A stretch of 64,000 nucleotides of DNA from Bacilli bacterium. Lineage in GTDB: Bacteria > Bacillota_I > Bacilli_A > RF39 > UBA660. Below, piece by piece: positions 24,448-33,178 of this stretch. The notes beneath the pieces are model-generated. The model did no database searches. It was not told where the DNA came from and saw nothing but the letters and a program-made list of their open reading frames with translations. Made by a program: the position numbers and the translations under genes. The stretch's first letter is position 1. Each line of letters starts with the position of its first letter. Where the stretch lies: NCBI GenBank assembly GCA_017434825.1, contig JAFSGC010000002.1:1-64000 (forward strand), written 5' to 3'.

Positions 24448-26868
24448 CTAAACTTCTCCTAAGTATTCTAATAATTTCAAGAATAATCCAATATATTCTT
24501 TAGAAAGTCCCCTTTTCTTCAATTTACGAATAGCAATTCTTTTCTTACTAATTGTTTCTTCACCAAACATAATCTCTGCTATTTCTTCTTTTAAATATGT
24601 ATTAATCTTCAAATCAATTAAGATACTATTTACTTCATCGTTAATTAAACGAGCAGCATCTATTTCAATATCTTTTCCCTTACAATTTATAGTAACTTGA
24701 CCAATAGTTGGAATATCCTTTAATTCAACTATAAAATCATTACCATCTTCGTAAGAAACACATTCAAGTTTTTCTGCGTTAAAATATGTAATTACTTCTT
24801 CAGGTTTCTTAGTATTTCTAAATACCATTTTATAATTTCTTCTATCTGGTACAATACCACTCTTACCATCAACACTTCTAATAACAACAGTATAATTATC
24901 TCTTAAATAATTATAATCAATTGATGTCCTTAAGAAATAACCCTCTCTATATAAAGCAGTAACTCCATCATCTTCATACATTGTATATGTATTACTTACA
25001 CCTGGGAATATTTGAATTTCTAAGTCAACAGGTATCCCTGTATTATTATAATCACTTCTATTAGATAAAGGTATTATTGAACCAGCATGCGCAAAAACTG
25101 GATAATCTTCTTCTTTAAAGAATGAAACATATTTCTTATTACCTGGGAACTTCTTTCCAGTAATAAAGTCATACCAAATACCTTCTGGTATAAAGAATCT
25201 ATGAATTGTACGTTCCATTGTTTTATCCATTTTATCTAATATAGGACATACTAATAATTGTGAACCAAAATAATATTGATTTCTATAAGTAGCATCATCA
25301 TAACACCACATATAATTGTAATAGAATGGTTGAATTAGTGGTGTACCTGATTTTGTATAGTTATAAGCCTCTGTATATAAATATGGAATTAATCTATGAC
25401 GAAGTCTTAAATAATCAGTCGCAATTTCTTCAGTTTCAACATCCCATAACCAAGGTTCCTTTTTATAATAAACCCCTCTTGCTCCATGGAATCTTAAAAT
25501 TGGTGAGAAAGTACTTAATTGAAGATATCTAACATAAAGTTCTCCTTCTTCAATACCACCATGATTTCCACCAACATCATGACTCCACCAACTAACTCCA
25601 GCATTCGCGGCATTTAAATACATAAATGGTAATCTTTTTAATGCTTCCCAACTAATCTCACTAGAACCACCATAGGTAATTGGATATCTATGAGGAGCAT
25701 AAACACTTCCTCTTCCAAGTAACATTGGTCGCTTATTATTAGCTCTACCACTATCTAAAAACATATAATGGTTTAAAGCCCACAATTTAGTAATATTATT
25801 TTCACCCATAGAATCATTCCAGAAGAAATCAACTCCCTTAGCTTCCAATGGATGTAGTAACATTTTAAACATAACATCTAATAATTTAGGATTTAATGGA
25901 TCAAATAAAATAATTTTTGATTCTTGTAATCCTAATGCTTCTGCTATATTTTTATAATATTCTTCATGAGGATAAATACCATTAGTAGGATTAACACAAA
26001 GACCTACTCTAATTCCCCTCTTATGAAATTCCTCAATCATTTTTTCTGGTTCAGAGAATAAACTTTTATTAAAAGTATAACCAGATTTAAGTCCTTTATA
26101 AGCACCAACATCTCTATAATGCCAATCATGATCAAACAGCATAACAGATAGCGGTATTTTATTCTTTTCAAAATTTCTAATTAATTCTTTAATAGATTTA
26201 TCATCATATGTAATATTTCTACTCCACCAATTTCCAAGAGCATAACGAGGAATAAGTGCTGGAGCACCTGTCATTTTAAAGTAATCAAGTAAAGCTTGTT
26301 TGAAATCTTTATCATACATAAAAACATATATATCCATATGATCTGCCGGTGCATCTGCTAATGTACCATCATCCATAATTACTTTTGTAACACTATCATC
26401 AAAAGAAACAAATCCATCTAAAGAATAAAGACCTTTATCCAAAGGTTTAGGTATTCCCATATCTACACTAATCATATTACCAAGTAAATTTCTAGCTTCA
26501 GCATGACCAACATACCAATCTTTATTTCTATCTTTTTCCCTACTCATTAAAGTAATTTTCAAGAACTTCATTGGATCCATTTTAGGTCCTATAAAAGGTT
26601 GTTCCTTCAAATAAGTTAGAGTAAAATATTTTGTACTTACTTCCAAAATATGCGTATCTTGACGCAACGAAAAATCAGGTAGTCCTAAATTTCTTCTTTT
26701 AACTAACTGTGTAGGTCTATCTATAAATTGTCCGCTAGCAGAATACTCAAGTCTAATAACTCTTTCTGATATAACAGAAATACGATATTTAGTACCTTGA
26801 ATGATTGCCTTAGCATCGCTCTTTGCTTTAGTGGAATCAACACTAAATTGTCTTCCAAGCGGATACAT
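24448..26868 (-). CDS. Glycoside hydrolase family 31 alpha-glucosidase
   Basis: A GH31 (alpha/beta)8-barrel enzyme of 806 residues that should release glucose or a related sugar from alpha-linked oligosaccharides by a retaining mechanism. The nucleophile motif reads VDFFWNDSMGEN (the family has W-x-D-M-N-E), with Asp in WND. The acid/base region is WWSHDVGGNHGG. An N-terminal beta-sandwich (galactose-mutarotase-like) precedes the barrel, and a C-terminal beta-domain follows (DLEIQIFPGVSNTYTMYEDDG). No signal peptide, so it is cytoplasmic. I chose the ATG at 26868 over the GTG at 26877 because the GTG overlaps the AAGGTGG ribosome binding site. Confidence 0.92.
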   Translation of the reverse strand: MYPLGRQFSVDSTKAKSDAKAIIQGTKYRISVISERVIRLEYSASGQFIDRPTQLVKRRNLGLPDFSLRQDTHILEVSTKYFTLTYLKEQPFIGPKMDPMKFLKITLMSREKDRNKDWYVGHAEARNLLGNMISVDMGIPKPLDKGLYSLDGFVSFDDSVTKVIMDDGTLADAPADHMDIYVFMYDKDFKQALLDYFKMTGAPALIPRYALGNWWSRNITYDDKSIKELIRNFEKNKIPLSVMLFDHDWHYRDVGAYKGLKSGYTFNKSLFSEPEKMIEEFHKRGIRVGLCVNPTNGIYPHEEYYKNIAEALGLQESKIILFDPLNPKLLDVMFKMLLHPLEAKGVDFFWNDSMGENNITKLWALNHYMFLDSGRANNKRPMLLGRGSVYAPHRYPITYGGSSEISWEALKRLPFMYLNAANAGVSWWSHDVGGNHGGIEEGELYVRYLQLSTFSPILRFHGARGVYYKKEPWLWDVETEEIATDYLRLRHRLIPYLYTEAYNYTKSGTPLIQPFYYNYMWCYDDATYRNQYYFGSQLLVCPILDKMDKTMERTIHRFFIPEGIWYDFITGKKFPGNKKYVSFFKEEDYPVFAHAGSIIPLSNRSDYNNTGIPVDLEIQIFPGVSNTYTMYEDDGVTALYREGYFLRTSIDYNYLRDNYTVVIRSVDGKSGIVPDRRNYKMVFRNTKKPEEVITYFNAEKLECVSYEDGNDFIVELKDIPTIGQVTINCKGKDIEIDAARLINDEVNSILIDLKINTYLKEEIAEIMFGEETISKKRIAIRKLKKRGLSKEYIGLFLKLLEYLGEV

Positions 26869-26897
26869 ATTAACCACCTTCTTATTACTCTAATATC

Positions 26898-26926
26898 ATA
26901 ATATCACACCTAAATAAATATTCCAA
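26898..26926 (-). promoter_or_regulatory. Promoter of the GH31 gene
   Basis: TTGGAA (complement of 26921-26926) and TATTAT (complement of 26898-26903), 17-base spacer, with a TG extension before the -10 box. Confidence 0.7.
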
Positions 26927-26978
26927 GTTAAAAACACCATAAAAAACTGAAATTTACAAAACAAAATATGACTAAATA

Positions 26979-26987
26979 TGATATACT
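26979..26987 (+). promoter_or_regulatory. Extended -10 promoter of the first VanY-type gene
   Basis: TGATATACT, an extended -10 element, lies 28 bases upstream of the ATG, and AAGGAGG precedes the start. It is divergent from the GH31 promoter. Confidence 0.6.
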
Positions 26988-27014
26988 AAAAGCGAAAATA
27001 TTTAAGGAGGGACT

Positions 27015-28067
27015 ATGAAAAAGAAAATAATTATTATATCGTCAATTATCTTACTAATTGCATTAATAACAACTTCAATTTACTTTATTTTTTATAATCC
27101 ATTTTTAGATATAAAACTTAAAGGTAAAAAGAAAATAACATTAGAAGTAAATACAGAATATAAAGAACCAGGAATTATTACTTCTGGTACTAAAAACAAA
27201 TATAAAGTAACAGGAAAAGTTAATACTAAAAAATTAGGAAGTTATATACTTACATACAAAATTAAATTATTAAAAACAGAAAAAGAAATTAAACGAGAAA
27301 TTATTATTGTCGATACTACAAAACCAGAAATAAAGTTAACTAAAGGTAATATTAGTATTTATCAAAATGAAACATTTAAAGACCCTGGGTATGAAGTAAC
27401 AGACAATTATGATGAGAACACTAAAGTTAAAGTTACCGGTAAAGTTGATACTAAAAAAGTTGGAGAATATAAACTAACTTATACTGCAACTGATTCAAGT
27501 AATAATCAAGCAACTGCTGAAAGAAAGATAACAGTAAAGAAAAAAGAAGTAAAAGCTACTACTTCTGGAATAACATATATTAATGGAATACTACTAGTTA
27601 ATAAAAAGTATTCTCTACCTAGCACATATAATCCAGGTGTTAATCAGACTGCACAAAGTGCTTTAAACAAATTACAAAGCGCTGCAAATAAAGCAGGCCA
27701 TAAAATGCCGCTAGTATCAGGATTTAGATCTTATTCAAGACAAAAAACAATATATAATAATTATGTTGCAATGGATGGTGTTGCTAAAGCAGATACCTAT
27801 TCTGCTCGTCCAGGTCATTCAGAACATCAGACAGGACTAGCATTTGATGTTGGAGCAATTGATGATAATTATGGAAATACTGCTGCAGGAAAATGGTTAG
27901 CAAATAACGCTCATAAATATGGATTCATAATTAGATATCCAAAAGGAAAAACAAATATAACTGGATATAAATACGAACCATGGCATATACGATATATTGG
28001 AATAAATCACGCAACTACAATTTACAATAAAAATATTACTCTAGAAGAATACCTAAATGTAGCATAA
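27015..28067 (+). CDS. VanY/DdcA-type D-Ala-D-Ala carboxypeptidase with two Ig-like domains
   Basis: A 350-residue membrane-anchored wall peptidase of the M15B family, which trims the terminal D-Ala from peptidoglycan stem peptides. An N-terminal membrane helix (about residues 5-27) precedes two immunoglobulin-like DUF5011-type repeats (YKEPGIITSGTKNKYKVTG and FKDPGYEVTDNYDENTKVKV) at about 40-175. The C-terminal peptidase carries the zinc and catalytic motifs GFRSYSRQ, PGHSEHQTGLAFDVG (S-x-H-x2-G-x-A-x-D) and YEPWHIRYIG (second zinc His). The Ig-like domains probably hold the enzyme at the wall. It converges on a second VanY gene of a different architecture. Confidence 0.93.
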   Translation: MKKKIIIISSIILLIALITTSIYFIFYNPFLDIKLKGKKKITLEVNTEYKEPGIITSGTKNKYKVTGKVNTKKLGSYILTYKIKLLKTEKEIKREIIIVDTTKPEIKLTKGNISIYQNETFKDPGYEVTDNYDENTKVKVTGKVDTKKVGEYKLTYTATDSSNNQATAERKITVKKKEVKATTSGITYINGILLVNKKYSLPSTYNPGVNQTAQSALNKLQSAANKAGHKMPLVSGFRSYSRQKTIYNNYVAMDGVAKADTYSARPGHSEHQTGLAFDVGAIDDNYGNTAAGKWLANNAHKYGFIIRYPKGKTNITGYKYEPWHIRYIGINHATTIYNKNITLEEYLNVA

Positions 28068-28094
28068 AAAAAGAGACATAAGTCTCTTTTTATT
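28066..28094. terminator. Bidirectional terminator between the two VanY-type genes
   Basis: AAAAAGAGAC (28068-28077) and GTCTCTTTTT (28082-28091) form a perfect stem with an ATAA loop, followed by T/A runs on both sides. Confidence 0.88.
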
Positions 28095-29223
28095 TATCTA
28101 AAAACATTACATAATACTCTTCAAAAGTAATATTATGTTTATAAATATACTCAGCTATTTCTTTACCTACATATCTAAAATGAGCCGGTTCACTTCTATA
28201 ACCAGTAATAGATTGTCCTCTCTTTGTAAACCTAGCTATAAAACCATACTTATGAGCATTTTTAATAATCCACTCATATTCCTTAGAATCAGCAAATGTC
28301 TTACTTTTCTTACTACCCATATCAAACGCAAGTCCTGTCTGATGTTCAGAATATCCAGGTTTAGCAATATAATTTTCTACATAATTATCTCCATACCACT
28401 TACGATAAAACTCTGCAATCTCTATTTGATCTGCATGGCTTCTATATGATGAATTAACTACTAACTCTAATCCATCAATACTCGCACTCTCAATCATCTG
28501 AATAACCGCATTTACAGCTGTTCTATTAGCTAATACTACTTCTGTCCCACCTCTATATTCTTCAGAAATTTCTATCAAATCATTAGGAATAAAATCTTCT
28601 TCTAAATAATGAAACTTATTAACTAACATATCATAACTAAACACATCTTCAGTAACAGCATCTTCATATTCCTTTTTATCCATATTTAAATTAACATGAA
28701 TAACAGTAGTTTTCTCATCCTCACCTGTTTCATCAGTATAAGCAATATATCTATCATAATATTTTATCTTAGCATATGGAAAATCCAAAAATTCTTCTAA
28801 ATATCTTACTCTTTCTCTCTTAGTAAATTCAATCACATCTTCTTCACTACCATGAGTAAGTATTATTGAAACATCACTATTAGAATAACCCTTCTCTAAT
28901 AACTTATTAATATTTTTTATTAAACTCTTATGATCAACAAAAGATATCTTTGCATAATTCTTCAAATATTTATCTTTAAAATCTTCACTTTCAAAAGCAG
29001 CATTTAAGGTTTTATTTTCTTTAACAGTTAAAATATACTCTTTATGTTCACTAAATAAAATCTTTTTACTTGCTTCTCTACTATATCCTAATTCAGTAAA
29101 TTGACTAAGTTGTTTACAATAAAACATATATGCAACTAATAAAACACCTAGAATAACCCCAATTATTTTCATTTTTTTAATAACACCTGGTTTTAATTTT
29201 AACTTAACTTTCTTTGTTTTCAA
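28090..29223 (-). CDS. VanY-type D-Ala-D-Ala carboxypeptidase, second copy
   Basis: A membrane-anchored M15B peptidase of about 377 residues. After a basic N-terminus and one transmembrane helix (about residues 19-36) there is a 150-residue region unlike that of the first copy (FTELGYSREASKKI, KGYSNSDVSIILTHG), then the peptidase with NSSYRSHADQ, PGYSEHQTGLAFDMG and SEPAHFRYVG. The zinc ligands are intact. A frame start at 29244 is unlikely because that ATG lies within an extended -10 promoter element; a TTG at 29223 preceded by AGGTGG fits better, although the ATG at about 29169 is also possible. Role: trimming stem peptides during wall turnover. Confidence 0.85.
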   Translation of the reverse strand: MKTKKVKLKLKPGVIKKMKIIGVILGVLLVAYMFYCKQLSQFTELGYSREASKKILFSEHKEYILTVKENKTLNAAFESEDFKDKYLKNYAKISFVDHKSLIKNINKLLEKGYSNSDVSIILTHGSEEDVIEFTKRERVRYLEEFLDFPYAKIKYYDRYIAYTDETGEDEKTTVIHVNLNMDKKEYEDAVTEDVFSYDMLVNKFHYLEEDFIPNDLIEISEEYRGGTEVVLANRTAVNAVIQMIESASIDGLELVVNSSYRSHADQIEIAEFYRKWYGDNYVENYIAKPGYSEHQTGLAFDMGSKKSKTFADSKEYEWIIKNAHKYGFIARFTKRGQSITGYRSEPAHFRYVGKEIAEYIYKHNITFEEYYVMFLDK

Positions 29224-29242
29224 TCTACCACCTACTATATAC

Positions 29243-29251
29243 ATTATATCA
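29243..29251 (-). promoter_or_regulatory. Extended -10 promoter overlapping the upstream in-frame ATG of the second VanY gene
   Basis: The minus strand reads TGATATAAT; the TATAAT hexamer (complement of 29243-29248) overlaps the first in-frame ATG at 29244-29242. Transcription should begin near 29236, downstream of that ATG. Confidence 0.65.
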
Positions 29252-29279
29252 CACTATAATTGATTTTTCTTAATAATTA

Positions 29280-29288
29280 TGATATAAT
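29280..29288 (+). promoter_or_regulatory. Extended -10 promoter of the patatin-like gene
   Basis: TGATATAAT with TATAAT at 29283-29288 faces away from the VanY promoter. A second TATAAT at 29342-29347 is too close to the ATG for a normal leader. Confidence 0.5.
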
Positions 29289-29364
29289 TTAAGCACTTTT
29301 GTCGGAAAGAAAATTACTATTCCTATAAAGATAAATAATGCTATAATATAAGAAAGGTGAGAGA

Positions 29365-30564
29365 ATGAAAGCATTAGTTTTATCCGGAGGAGGTTCCAAA
29401 GGATCATACCAAATTGGAGTATGGAAAGCATTAAAGGAATTAAATATTAAATTTGATATTGTAACAGGTACATCAGTAGGTGCATTAAATGGTGCTATGA
29501 TTGTTCAAAACGACTATAGAAAAGCAATCAATATTTGGAAAAAAATCAATTTAAAAGTACTATTTGGAGAAGATGCAATCGAAAGTACAAATAACTTTGA
29601 AATATATAAATTATATAGTAAACACTTTATAAAATATGGCGGTATGGATGTAAGAGATTTAGAAAAACTAATTAAACGTTCTCTAAACCTACGTAAATTT
29701 TATAAATCAAAAATAAACTATGGTTTAACAACATACAATCTAACTACAAAACAAGCTATGGAATTAAAGAAATGTGATATTGATAAAAATCAATTAGATG
29801 ACTACCTAATGGCATCTGCTTCATGTTTCCCTGCCTTTAAAAAGAAAGATATTGAAGGAGAAAAGCATATTGATGGAGGATATCATGATAACCTACCAAT
29901 CAATCTCGCAATAGATATGGGTGCTGATGAAATAATAGCAGTTGATTTAAGTGCACCTGGTTTAAAAAAATCTCCAAAGAAAAAAACAAAAATTACATAT
30001 ATTAAACCAAAAAACAAATTAACAAACTTCTTAAACTTCTATGAAAAAGGTACAGAAAAAAATATGAAGTATGGTTATAACGATACAATGAAAGTATTTG
30101 GTAAATTTGAAGGAAATAAGTATACTTTTAGAAAAACACAACTAGAAAAAAATAGAGAATTATATCAAGATACATATCTACATGTATTTAATAAAGTCTT
30201 AAAATACAAAAAAGCTATTAAAGCATTTGAAGAATTAATAAATACAAACATCTCAATTGAAGATGAAACTAAAAATGAAATAATAGGAAAATTATTACTT
30301 CGCGTAATGGAATCTCTTGCTAAATCATTTAAACTAGACGATACACGAGTATATACACATCATAGTTTTAACAAATATCTTCAAATTAAATTAAAGAAAT
30401 ATCTAAAGGATGAAATTGAAACAAATAAAACATGTGATAAAAAAGAAGTTGAACTATACAAATTACTTAAACTACAAGATTATAATGAATTAAGAAAACA
30501 AGCTCTTCTAAACCCAATTGATACATTAAAAGCAATCTATTTATATACAATATGTGAGGCATAA
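29365..30564 (+). CDS. Patatin-like phospholipase
   Basis: A 399-residue protein with the patatin Ser-Asp lipase fold, expected to hydrolyse acyl chains from membrane lipids or related esters. Diagnostic motifs are the oxyanion loop SGGGSKGSYQIG (residues 7-18), the nucleophile elbow GTSVGALNG (Ser near residue 39), and the catalytic Asp in HIDGGYHDNLP near residue 172. The C-terminal 170 residues are helical, basic and not part of the core domain (KAIKAFEELINTN, SFNKYLQIKLKKYLKDEI). No signal peptide. AAAGGTGAG precedes the ATG. It forms an operon with the radical SAM and DUF1294 genes, starting two bases from the next start. Confidence 0.9.
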   Translation: MKALVLSGGGSKGSYQIGVWKALKELNIKFDIVTGTSVGALNGAMIVQNDYRKAINIWKKINLKVLFGEDAIESTNNFEIYKLYSKHFIKYGGMDVRDLEKLIKRSLNLRKFYKSKINYGLTTYNLTTKQAMELKKCDIDKNQLDDYLMASASCFPAFKKKDIEGEKHIDGGYHDNLPINLAIDMGADEIIAVDLSAPGLKKSPKKKTKITYIKPKNKLTNFLNFYEKGTEKNMKYGYNDTMKVFGKFEGNKYTFRKTQLEKNRELYQDTYLHVFNKVLKYKKAIKAFEELINTNISIEDETKNEIIGKLLLRVMESLAKSFKLDDTRVYTHHSFNKYLQIKLKKYLKDEIETNKTCDKKEVELYKLLKLQDYNELRKQALLNPIDTLKAIYLYTICEA

Positions 30565-30565
30565 A

Positions 30566-31513
30566 ATGATTAATAATTTTAAATATTCAAATACAAATAA
30601 AAGATATCATACCTTAGATTATTATTATAAAAATAGATTTAACGAAAAGATTTTTAAAGTTAGTTTAAATGCTAATTTTTCATGTCCAAATATAGATGGA
30701 ACAATTGGATATGGTGGATGTATCTATTGCTCAAAAACCGGAAGTGGAGAATTTGCTGGTAATAAAGAAGAGTCAATTGAAAAACAATTTCAAGAAGTTA
30801 AAGAAGTAATGCTTAAAAAATGGCCCAAAGCCAAATACATAGGTTACTTTCAAGCAAGAACTAATACCTATGCCCCTGTGGAAACTTTAAGAAAACTTCA
30901 TGATGTTGTCTTAAAACAAGATAATGTAATTGGAATAAATATTTCTACAAGACCAGATTCAATTACAGATGAATGTTTAGACTACTTAGAAGAATTAAAT
31001 AAAAAAACCTATTTAACAATAGAATTAGGATTACAAACAACAAATCCTAAAACTACAAAATTAATTAATAGATGTCATTCACTAGAATGTTTTGAAGAAA
31101 TGACTAATAAACTACGAGAAAGAAACATTGATGTAATAGTTCATATAATTAATGGTCTTCCATATGAAACAAAAGAAGACATGTTAAATACAGTAAAATA
31201 TTTAAATAATTTGGATATTCAAGGAATAAAAATACATATGCTAAGTATCTTAAAAGATACACCATTAGAATATCTATATCAAAAAGATAAATTCCATGTT
31301 TTAACAAAAGAAGAATACGTTGATATCGTAATAGACCAATTAGAATTATTAAGACCAGAAATAGTAATTCACAGAATTACAGGAGATCCTAAAATAGATG
31401 ACTTAGTTGAACCTAAATGGTTAACAAAAAAATTCTGTGTATTAAATGATATTGATAAAGAAATGGTAAGAAGAGACTCTTATCAAGGTAAAAAACTAAA
31501 TGAAAATAATTAA
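30566..31513 (+). CDS. TIGR01212-family radical SAM protein (YhcC/YtqA-like)
   Basis: A 315-residue radical SAM enzyme of the TIGR01212 family. The start is typical (KRYHTLDYYYKNRF) and the three cluster cysteines lie in NFSCPNIDGTIGYGGCIYCS, the characteristic wide spacing C-x11-C-x2-C of this family. ISTRPDSITDECLDYL and ELGLQTTNPKTTKLINRCHS follow. Such proteins bind a [4Fe-4S] cluster and SAM; their substrate is not established, although tRNA or amino-acid modification has been suggested. The ATG at 30566 is preferred to the GTG at 30554 because GAGG lies six bases upstream. It shares a transcript with the patatin gene. Confidence 0.88.
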   Translation: MINNFKYSNTNKRYHTLDYYYKNRFNEKIFKVSLNANFSCPNIDGTIGYGGCIYCSKTGSGEFAGNKEESIEKQFQEVKEVMLKKWPKAKYIGYFQARTNTYAPVETLRKLHDVVLKQDNVIGINISTRPDSITDECLDYLEELNKKTYLTIELGLQTTNPKTTKLINRCHSLECFEEMTNKLRERNIDVIVHIINGLPYETKEDMLNTVKYLNNLDIQGIKIHMLSILKDTPLEYLYQKDKFHVLTKEEYVDIVIDQLELLRPEIVIHRITGDPKIDDLVEPKWLTKKFCVLNDIDKEMVRRDSYQGKKLNENN

Positions 31514-31754
31514 TATATATTTAATAATTATAAATATTGTTTCTCTAATTTTAATGGTTACTGATAAGATATTAGCTATAAAGAAAAAACAAAGAATTAG
31601 TGAATTCCATTTATTAATATTATCTCTTTTTGGCGGAAGTATAGGTACACTACTTGGAATGATATTAGTAAGACATAAAATAAGGAAACTAAAATTTTTG
31701 ATATTAGTTCCCCTATCATTAATATTACATATACTTATATATTTAAACTTATAA
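31500..31754 (+). CDS. DUF1294 membrane protein
   Basis: An 84-residue protein with three hydrophobic segments. The middle contains SEFHLLILSLFGGSIGTLLG and the following MILVRHKIRKLKF, the signature of DUF1294 (YsdA-like). Its role is unknown. The start overlaps the end of the radical SAM gene by 14 bases, a translationally coupled arrangement. It is the last gene of the operon. Confidence 0.85.
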   Translation: MKIINIYLIIINIVSLILMVTDKILAIKKKQRISEFHLLILSLFGGSIGTLLGMILVRHKIRKLKFLILVPLSLILHILIYLNL

Positions 31755-31778
31755 AAGACAAGAAATTGTCTTTTTAAT
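31753..31778. terminator. Bidirectional terminator after the DUF1294 gene
   Basis: AAAAGACAA (31753-31761) and TTGTCTTTT (31766-31774) with a GAAA loop, between convergent genes. Confidence 0.85.
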
Positions 31779-33096
31779 TTGTCTTCTCAACTATTTTTCC
31801 ATCTTCCAAAAATTTAGCATTTATTGACCAATTAGTCATATTATTATATATTCTCTTTGCCTCATTACTACTAGCTTCTCTTGTGTAACAGTCACTTTGA
31901 ATTCCTGGATAAAAATAATAATTACTTTCCCCATTATTATTAAGTTCCCATTTTAATATACCAGTATCAACAGTATGACCATTAAAAATAAAATTACCAA
32001 GATTATAAGCAATTAACTTTCCTTTATAAAATTCTACTCCCTGTAAAACATGAGCATGATGTCCAACCACCATATCAGCACCACTATCAATGTATTCTTT
32101 TCCACTACTAAGTTGAACCTGTTCTAATGTATGATAAGTTTCTTTTCCCCAATGAACAATAACAACAACATAGTCACTTATTTCTTTTTCTTCCTTAATT
32201 CTTTGTTTTAATCTAGTGGTATCATAACATCTAAAAACACCAGGACTATTTGTTTTAGCCTCGGGAGTCATAATATATTTTTCTGCTCTTGTAGCATTTA
32301 AAAAAGAAATCTTATAACCATTAATAACTAAATAATAGGCACTTTCTGCCTCTTTTTTATTAGAACCTGCACCAATATATGGAAGTTTATTATTTTTTAA
32401 TGTACTTAATGTATCATAAAAAGCATTTTGTCCATAATCATAAACATGATTATTAGCAAGCGTCACCATATCAACACCCATATCATTATAAATACTAACA
32501 TGTTTAGGATTAGCTCTAAAAGTATACTGTTTACCCGCCATAGCAGAACCCCTATTACTAAAAGCAAATTCACTATTAACACTCATCCAATCTAACTCCG
32601 ACATATATTTGACCATACCTTTAGATAAAATACCATATACACCTTTATTACGACTCTTATATTTAGGCATAATAGTCCAATTATCCGCAAGAGAAACATC
32701 ACCAGCAAATCCAACATTAACACTTTCTTTATTACCATATACATACTTTAAATCATTTCTATTCTCATATTTATTTAAGTACAAATCATTTAATACAATA
32801 AAAGAATTGCCTGTTTCATTATGCCAAAAAAAATCAGTATATAGATTATTACTTAAACTATCATATAACTTCTCCAAAACAGTATCATAATTATAATTAA
32901 CCCACTCTAAAAAATCTTCATCAAAAGAATTATTTTCTAATTTTAATATTTCTGATACATAATTAATTTTAACTACTTCATCTTCCCTATTTTCAATCTT
33001 TTTAAAATCATAAATATAAACACTAATTAAAGATAAGATAACAATTAAACATATCGAAATAAAAATTTTTACTTTCTTCTTTAACTTACGTTTCAT
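31774..33096 (-). CDS. CapA/PGA-synthesis family protein (metallophosphatase fold)
   Basis: A 440-residue protein of the CapA/YwtB group, named for poly-gamma-glutamate capsule synthesis but with a calcineurin-like metallophosphatase fold. An N-terminal membrane helix (about residues 10-29) anchors it outside. Metal-binding motifs are NVGFAGDVSLADNW, TLANNHVYDYG, VIVHWGKETYHT and VVGHHAHVLQG. The first 100 residues after the anchor are not part of the domain. No capB/capC genes are near, so the usual capsule role is not supported here. I used the ATG at 33096; AAAGG lies 12 bases upstream, a little long, and the earlier TTG codons are also possible starts. Confidence 0.85.
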   Translation of the reverse strand: MKRKLKKKVKIFISICLIVILSLISVYIYDFKKIENREDEVVKINYVSEILKLENNSFDEDFLEWVNYNYDTVLEKLYDSLSNNLYTDFFWHNETGNSFIVLNDLYLNKYENRNDLKYVYGNKESVNVGFAGDVSLADNWTIMPKYKSRNKGVYGILSKGMVKYMSELDWMSVNSEFAFSNRGSAMAGKQYTFRANPKHVSIYNDMGVDMVTLANNHVYDYGQNAFYDTLSTLKNNKLPYIGAGSNKKEAESAYYLVINGYKISFLNATRAEKYIMTPEAKTNSPGVFRCYDTTRLKQRIKEEKEISDYVVVIVHWGKETYHTLEQVQLSSGKEYIDSGADMVVGHHAHVLQGVEFYKGKLIAYNLGNFIFNGHTVDTGILKWELNNNGESNYYFYPGIQSDCYTREASSNEAKRIYNNMTNWSINAKFLEDGKIVEKTN

Positions 33097-33149
33097 AATA
33101 ATCAACAACCTTTAATATAATTGTACATATGAAGATAAAAACTGTCCAC

Positions 33150-33175
33150 AAAAAAACACCACATTAGTGGTGCTT
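33150..33175 (-). terminator. Terminator of the SPFH/NfeD operon
   Basis: CACCAC-ATTA-GTGGTG (33157-33172) followed on the minus strand by a U-run. Confidence 0.82.
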
Positions 33176-33178
33176 TAA

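Noticed and set aside
28135-28449. Long plus-strand frame opposite the second VanY gene
   Set aside because: It lies wholly within a well-supported minus-strand gene and has no ribosome binding site; its product looks like the translation of the opposite strand of an AT-rich gene.
31774-33096. CapA-like gene as part of a capsule operon
   Set aside because: No capB, capC or other capsule genes are adjacent; the gene stands alone.
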